Of a stretch of 7,302 nucleotides of DNA, positions 6,219 to 7,302 are shown piece by piece. The stretch comes from Rhodoferax sp. (GTDB lineage: Bacteria; Pseudomonadota; Gammaproteobacteria; Burkholderiales; Burkholderiaceae_C). Position 1 is the stretch's first letter; each line of letters opens with the position of its first letter. A program made the translations under genes and the position numbers. A model generated the notes under the pieces. That model was not told where the DNA came from and did not search any database. It saw only the letters and a list, made by a program, of their open reading frames with translations. Location: the NCBI GenBank assembly GCA_017880985.1, contig JADGRK010000118.1:1-7302 (forward strand), given 5' to 3'.

Positions 6219-7177
6219 GCCGGTACTCCCAATTTGGCGCGCGGGTCAAAGGATTTGAACTGCTCCGCCATGCTGCGGTAAAACGCCATTGCCGCCTCGC
6301 TGTCGGCACCCGGCAAGGCAATTTTCAGCACAAAATAAAAGTCCCCGGGGGCACGTGCCGGGATGCCGCGGCCCTTCAGCCGCAGCTTGCGCCCTTCCAC
6401 CGAACCGGCGGGGATCTTGAGTTCCACAAAACCGCTGGGCGTCGGGACATTGATCTGCGCTCCCAGAGCGGCTTCCCAGGGTGCCACCGGCAGATCAAGA
6501 TAGACATCGTGTTTGTCAACGCGGTAATGCGCATGCGGTCGAAACTCGATTTCAAGGTACAGGTCACCCGCCGGGCCCTGCCCGATGCCGGGTCCGCCTT
6601 GGCCGGCCAGACGGATATGTTGCCCGGCGCGCACCCCGCGCGGAATGGTAAATTCAATCTGGTGCTCGCGCGTGCCCACATGCCCTTGGGCGTCGAGCTC
6701 CGGCACTTGCAGCGTGACCCGACGGGTGGCACCGTGGTAGGCGTCTTCGAGCTCAATTTGTATTTTGGCGTGACGGTCCTGCCCCTGCGCGTTAAAGCCG
6801 GCTCTGTCCTCGTGGCCGCCGCGAGCGCTACCAAATCCACGCCGAAACAGGGATTCGAAAAAGTCGCTATGTTCGGCCGCTTCGTGCTCCGAAAACCCTT
6901 GCCCGGAGGTCTCGAAACCCTCGTTCCAGCCCGGTGGCGGTCGAAACTCCTGGCCGCCCTTCCAGTTGGCGCCGAGCTGATCGTAGGCGGCGCGCTTTTC
7001 CGGGTCCTTGAGTACTTCGTAGGCCTCGCCAACTTCTTTGAAACGAGCTTCGGCGTTGGCAACTTTGCTGACATCGGGATGGTACTTGCGTGCCAACTGG
7101 CGGTGCGCGCGTTTGATCTCGTCCTGCGTCGCGCTGCGCTCCAGGCCCATGATCTTGTAATAGTCTTTGAACTCCAC
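6215..7177 (-). CDS. cbpA: DnaJ-like co-chaperone / curved DNA-binding protein CbpA
   Basis: About 320 residues. A J-protein that stimulates the ATPase of DnaK; E. coli CbpA also binds curved DNA in the nucleoid. From the chosen start: J domain (about 3-68: EFKDYYKIMGL, then RKYHPDVSK with the catalytic HPD at 33-35, ending AAYDQLG), a Gly/Phe-rich linker (about 70-133), then C-terminal domains I (about 137-212, with RAGQHIRLAGQGGPG) and II (about 213-300, with APWEAALGAQINVPTPSG and GRKLRLKGRG), ending SFDPRAKLGVPA. The CxxCxGxG zinc fingers of DnaJ are absent, which together with the cbpM neighbour makes this CbpA. No ATG is available. The GTG at 7177 gives V-EFKDYY, matching the usual M-ELKDYY start, and has a G-rich stretch about 7 bases upstream. 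A TTG at 7213 would add 12 non-conserved residues. Confidence 0.93.
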   Translation of the reverse strand: MEFKDYYKIMGLERSATQDEIKRAHRQLARKYHPDVSKVANAEARFKEVGEAYEVLKDPEKRAAYDQLGANWKGGQEFRPPPGWNEGFETSGQGFSEHEAAEHSDFFESLFRRGFGSARGGHEDRAGFNAQGQDRHAKIQIELEDAYHGATRRVTLQVPELDAQGHVGTREHQIEFTIPRGVRAGQHIRLAGQGGPGIGQGPAGDLYLEIEFRPHAHYRVDKHDVYLDLPVAPWEAALGAQINVPTPSGFVELKIPAGSVEGRKLRLKGRGIPARAPGDFYFVLKIALPGADSEAAMAFYRSMAEQFKSFDPRAKLGVPA

Positions 7178-7302
7178 CTGAACCCCCGGCAAAACGGCTA
7201 CTGTACACCCCAAGACCGTGGTTGGCCCAACTCAAGCAGGGCCAGCGGGACGGGACCGCAAAGCATCAATCAGCGACCCGCACCGGCACGCGCGGGGCCA
7301 GC
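7178..7302. other. Upstream region of cbpA, no gene assigned
   Basis: No reading frame here can be supported. On the minus strand a very weak promoter candidate is TTGGGC and TACAGT with 19 bases between them, ending about 25 bases before the GTG of cbpA. An imperfect inverted repeat, GTTGGCCCAAC (7221-7231), lies beside it. I found no convincing sigma32-type heat-shock element. The last 35 bases could be the 3' end of another minus-strand gene, but too little is present to tell. Confidence 0.3.

Noticed and set aside
5850..6281. 143-codon plus-strand frame across cbpM
   Set aside because: It is antisense to cbpM, which is recognisable and coupled to cbpA. The frame crosses the terminator palindrome and shows no domain.
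6867..7235. 122-codon minus-strand frame overlapping the J domain of CbpA
   Set aside because: It lies in a different frame from a strongly conserved J domain and has no recognisable content.
7266..7302. Possible 3' end of another minus-strand gene (a frame ending VPVRVAD before TGA)
   Set aside because: Only about 11 codons are inside the window, and all three minus-strand frames are open at the edge, so no frame can be preferred.

Overview
The window is GC-rich, densely packed bacterial chromosome. Gene content, codon use and the style of the toxin-antitoxin and cbpA-cbpM genes suggest a betaproteobacterium, probably Burkholderiales (Comamonadaceae-like). This is inferred from protein resemblance alone, with no database search. 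I see no RNA gene, CRISPR array, insertion sequence or phage gene, and almost no non-coding space.

Layout. (1) Positions 1-4963, plus strand: two consecutive P-type ATPase genes overlapping by 31 bases. The first, cut off at its 5' end by the window, is an MgtA-type (P3B) Mg2+ importer. The second is a complete P2-like cation pump of uncertain ion. They probably form one operon for divalent-cation homeostasis. (2) Positions 4964-5853, plus strand: a type II toxin-antitoxin pair of the FitAB/VapBC kind. A ribbon-helix-helix antitoxin and a PIN-domain ribonuclease toxin share a GTGA stop/start overlap. The short gap before them holds a good sigma70-like promoter and three CCAT...TGG boxes that look like the antitoxin's own operator. 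(3) Positions 5854-5882: a 14-base perfect palindrome between the converging transcription units, probably a weak bidirectional terminator. (4) Positions 5883-7177, minus strand: cbpA (a DnaJ-like co-chaperone) followed by cbpM (its modulator), joined by an ATGA overlap. (5) Positions 7178-7302: the region upstream of cbpA, where I can assign no gene.

The three modules look functionally independent: ion transport, a TA module, and a DnaK co-chaperone with its inhibitor. I do not see a clearly novel multi-gene system. The observations most worth following are an in-frame insertion of a REP-like palindromic repeat in the second ATPase (3977-4015), the Gln in that pump's M4 ion-binding motif, the compact operator/promoter layout of the TA module, and the pairing of two different P-type ATPase classes in one overlapping gene pair.
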